Of a stretch of DNA of 64,000 nucleotides, positions 63,313 to 64,000 are shown piece by piece (position 1 is the stretch's first letter; the number at the start of each line of letters is the position of its first letter). The stretch is taken from positions 62,001-126,000 of the forward strand of contig NZ_VSZO01000005.1 in NCBI RefSeq assembly GCF_008312935.1. Reading direction: 5' to 3'. A model generated the notes under the pieces. The model was not told the origin of the DNA, made no database searches, and worked only from the letters and a program-made list of their open reading frames with translations. The translations under genes were made by a program, and so were the position numbers. Source of the stretch: Roseiconus lacunae. Lineage in GTDB: Bacteria; Planctomycetota; Planctomycetia; Pirellulales; Pirellulaceae.

Positions 63313-64000
63313 TTTGACTCTTATACGACCTGTTTTCTTGCTGCTGTTTGTCCTCGCCGGCTACGCCAATCGTGCCGACGCCGAACAGTCCGAGGCGCTA
63401 ACCGAAGCGGAGGCGAACGAGCTGTTCACGTTGAAAGTGCTTCCGTTGTTCAAAGAGAAGTGCTTCGGATGTCATGGCAACGATCCGGATGATCTGCGCG
63501 GCGGGTACAGCATGTTGACCCGAGAAGCGTTGATCAAAGGCGGCGAATCAGAAGAAGTCTCTCTGACCGCAGGGCATGCCGATGAGAGCGTGCTCTTTCA
63601 AGCGATCCGCTGGGAAGGCTACGAGATGCCGCCGAAAGAAAACGACCGGCTGACCGAAGTCCAAATCGAACAAGTCCGTCAGTGGATCGAAGCCGGCGCG
63701 CCTTGGCCCGATGCAGCGACGCAACAAGCGATCCAGGCAGACGAGTGGGCGGTTACCGAAAACGAAGATGGCGTGATCGTCGCATCGAGCGGCGGACAGT
63801 CGAGCGATTGGACTTACCGACGATACCGGGCCGACGACATTTGGGCGTTCCGTCCGGTCGAAAAGCCAAGCCTACCCGTTGTCGATGATTCCTCGTCGAA
63901 TCCGATCGATCGATTCGTTGACCGAAAGCTTGACGAAGCAGACTTGCGGCCCGCTTCCGAAGCCGACGCGAGGACACTGATCCGTCGGCTTTACTTTGAT
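63299..64000 (+). CDS. Planctomycete CxxCH-domain (PSD1/DUF1549-type) protein, 3' truncated by the window
   Basis: ATG 63299 lies inside the end of the FecR gene and the frame is open to the window edge (234 codons). A signal peptide (about residues 8-28) is followed by a CFGCH heme-type motif (Cys55, Cys58, His59) in KVLPLFKEKCFGCHG and the phrases SLTAGHADESVLFQAI, YEMPPKEND and VRQWIEAGAPWP of the planctomycete cytochrome C domain (PF07635). NPIDRFVDRKLDEADLRPAS then begins a DUF1549 domain, and a DUF1553 domain is expected outside the window. These exported proteins are usually paired with DUF1501 genes. Their reaction is unknown; polymer or redox degradation is proposed. Confidence 0.93.
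   Translation, partial: MGNRSLTLIRPVFLLLFVLAGYANRADAEQSEALTEAEANELFTLKVLPLFKEKCFGCHGNDPDDLRGGYSMLTREALIKGGESEEVSLTAGHADESVLFQAIRWEGYEMPPKENDRLTEVQIEQVRQWIEAGAPWPDAATQQAIQADEWAVTENEDGVIVASSGGQSSDWTYRRYRADDIWAFRPVEKPSLPVVDDSSSNPIDRFVDRKLDEADLRPASEADARTLIRRLYFD

Overview
The window reads as a chromosomal segment of a planctomycete, most likely a Rhodopirellula-like member of the Pirellulaceae. Several hallmarks support this: a secreted subtilase beginning with a LEPR-XLL-type N-terminus (26412), an ECF sigma / FecR-LamG / CxxCH-domain gene chain at the right edge (61058-64000), a sulfatase plus a sulfatase remnant, a GH20 hexosaminidase, jelly-roll proteins of polysaccharide-lyase type, and long intergenic gaps between mostly short operons. 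The assignment is inferred from gene families, not from a marker gene.

Layout. 1-2.5 kb: the end of a cation P-type ATPase, a small K+ channel, and intergenic palindromic elements. 2.5-7.0 kb: a two-gene RND multidrug efflux operon. 7.2-16.7 kb: single genes, including an Abhydrolase_9-type membrane hydrolase, a SnoaL-like secreted protein, a Pro/Arg-rich repeat protein with an 18-bp tandem array, a decayed sulfatase fragment, DUF421, an SDR, DUF4198 and a CHK-type kinase. 16.8-20.6 kb: an isochorismatase-family hydrolase, a cupredoxin-like protein and a jelly-roll protein in one orientation, with a second jelly-roll protein opposite. 20.7-24.2 kb: a YcaQ-type DNA glycosylase next to a macrodomain-like protein, convergent with a CobW GTPase. 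24.4-30.5 kb: a sulfatase, the subtilase, a HAD phosphatase and a DUF3754 protein. 30.5-35.4 kb: a complete pstSCAB-phoU phosphate uptake operon. 36-38.3 kb: a MoxR ATPase and an SDR lacking its catalytic Tyr. 38.7-43.1 kb: aceE and aceF. 43.5-45.4 kb: exbB-exbD-exbD. 45.9-47.3 kb: zwf.

The clearest accessory region is a genomic island at 47501-56067. An intact tRNA-Ser(CGA) gene sits at its left end, and an exact 56-bp copy of that tRNA's 3' part sits at its right end. A frameshifted tyrosine-recombinase gene lies just inside the tRNA. The cargo is a heavy-metal RND efflux set (adaptor, CzcA/CusA-type permease, two His-rich exported proteins). The island looks immobilised because its integrase is broken.

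56.2-64 kb: an AraC regulator divergent from a very large GH20 enzyme, then the translationally coupled sigma / FecR-LamG / cytochrome-type chain, which runs off the window.

Other structure includes a dispersed palindromic intergenic repeat in three copies (near 1.3, 14.4 and 28.3 kb), a cluster of GC-rich hairpins at 2.1 kb, and an intrinsic terminator after the tRNA. I saw no CRISPR array, no rRNA and no intact transposase.
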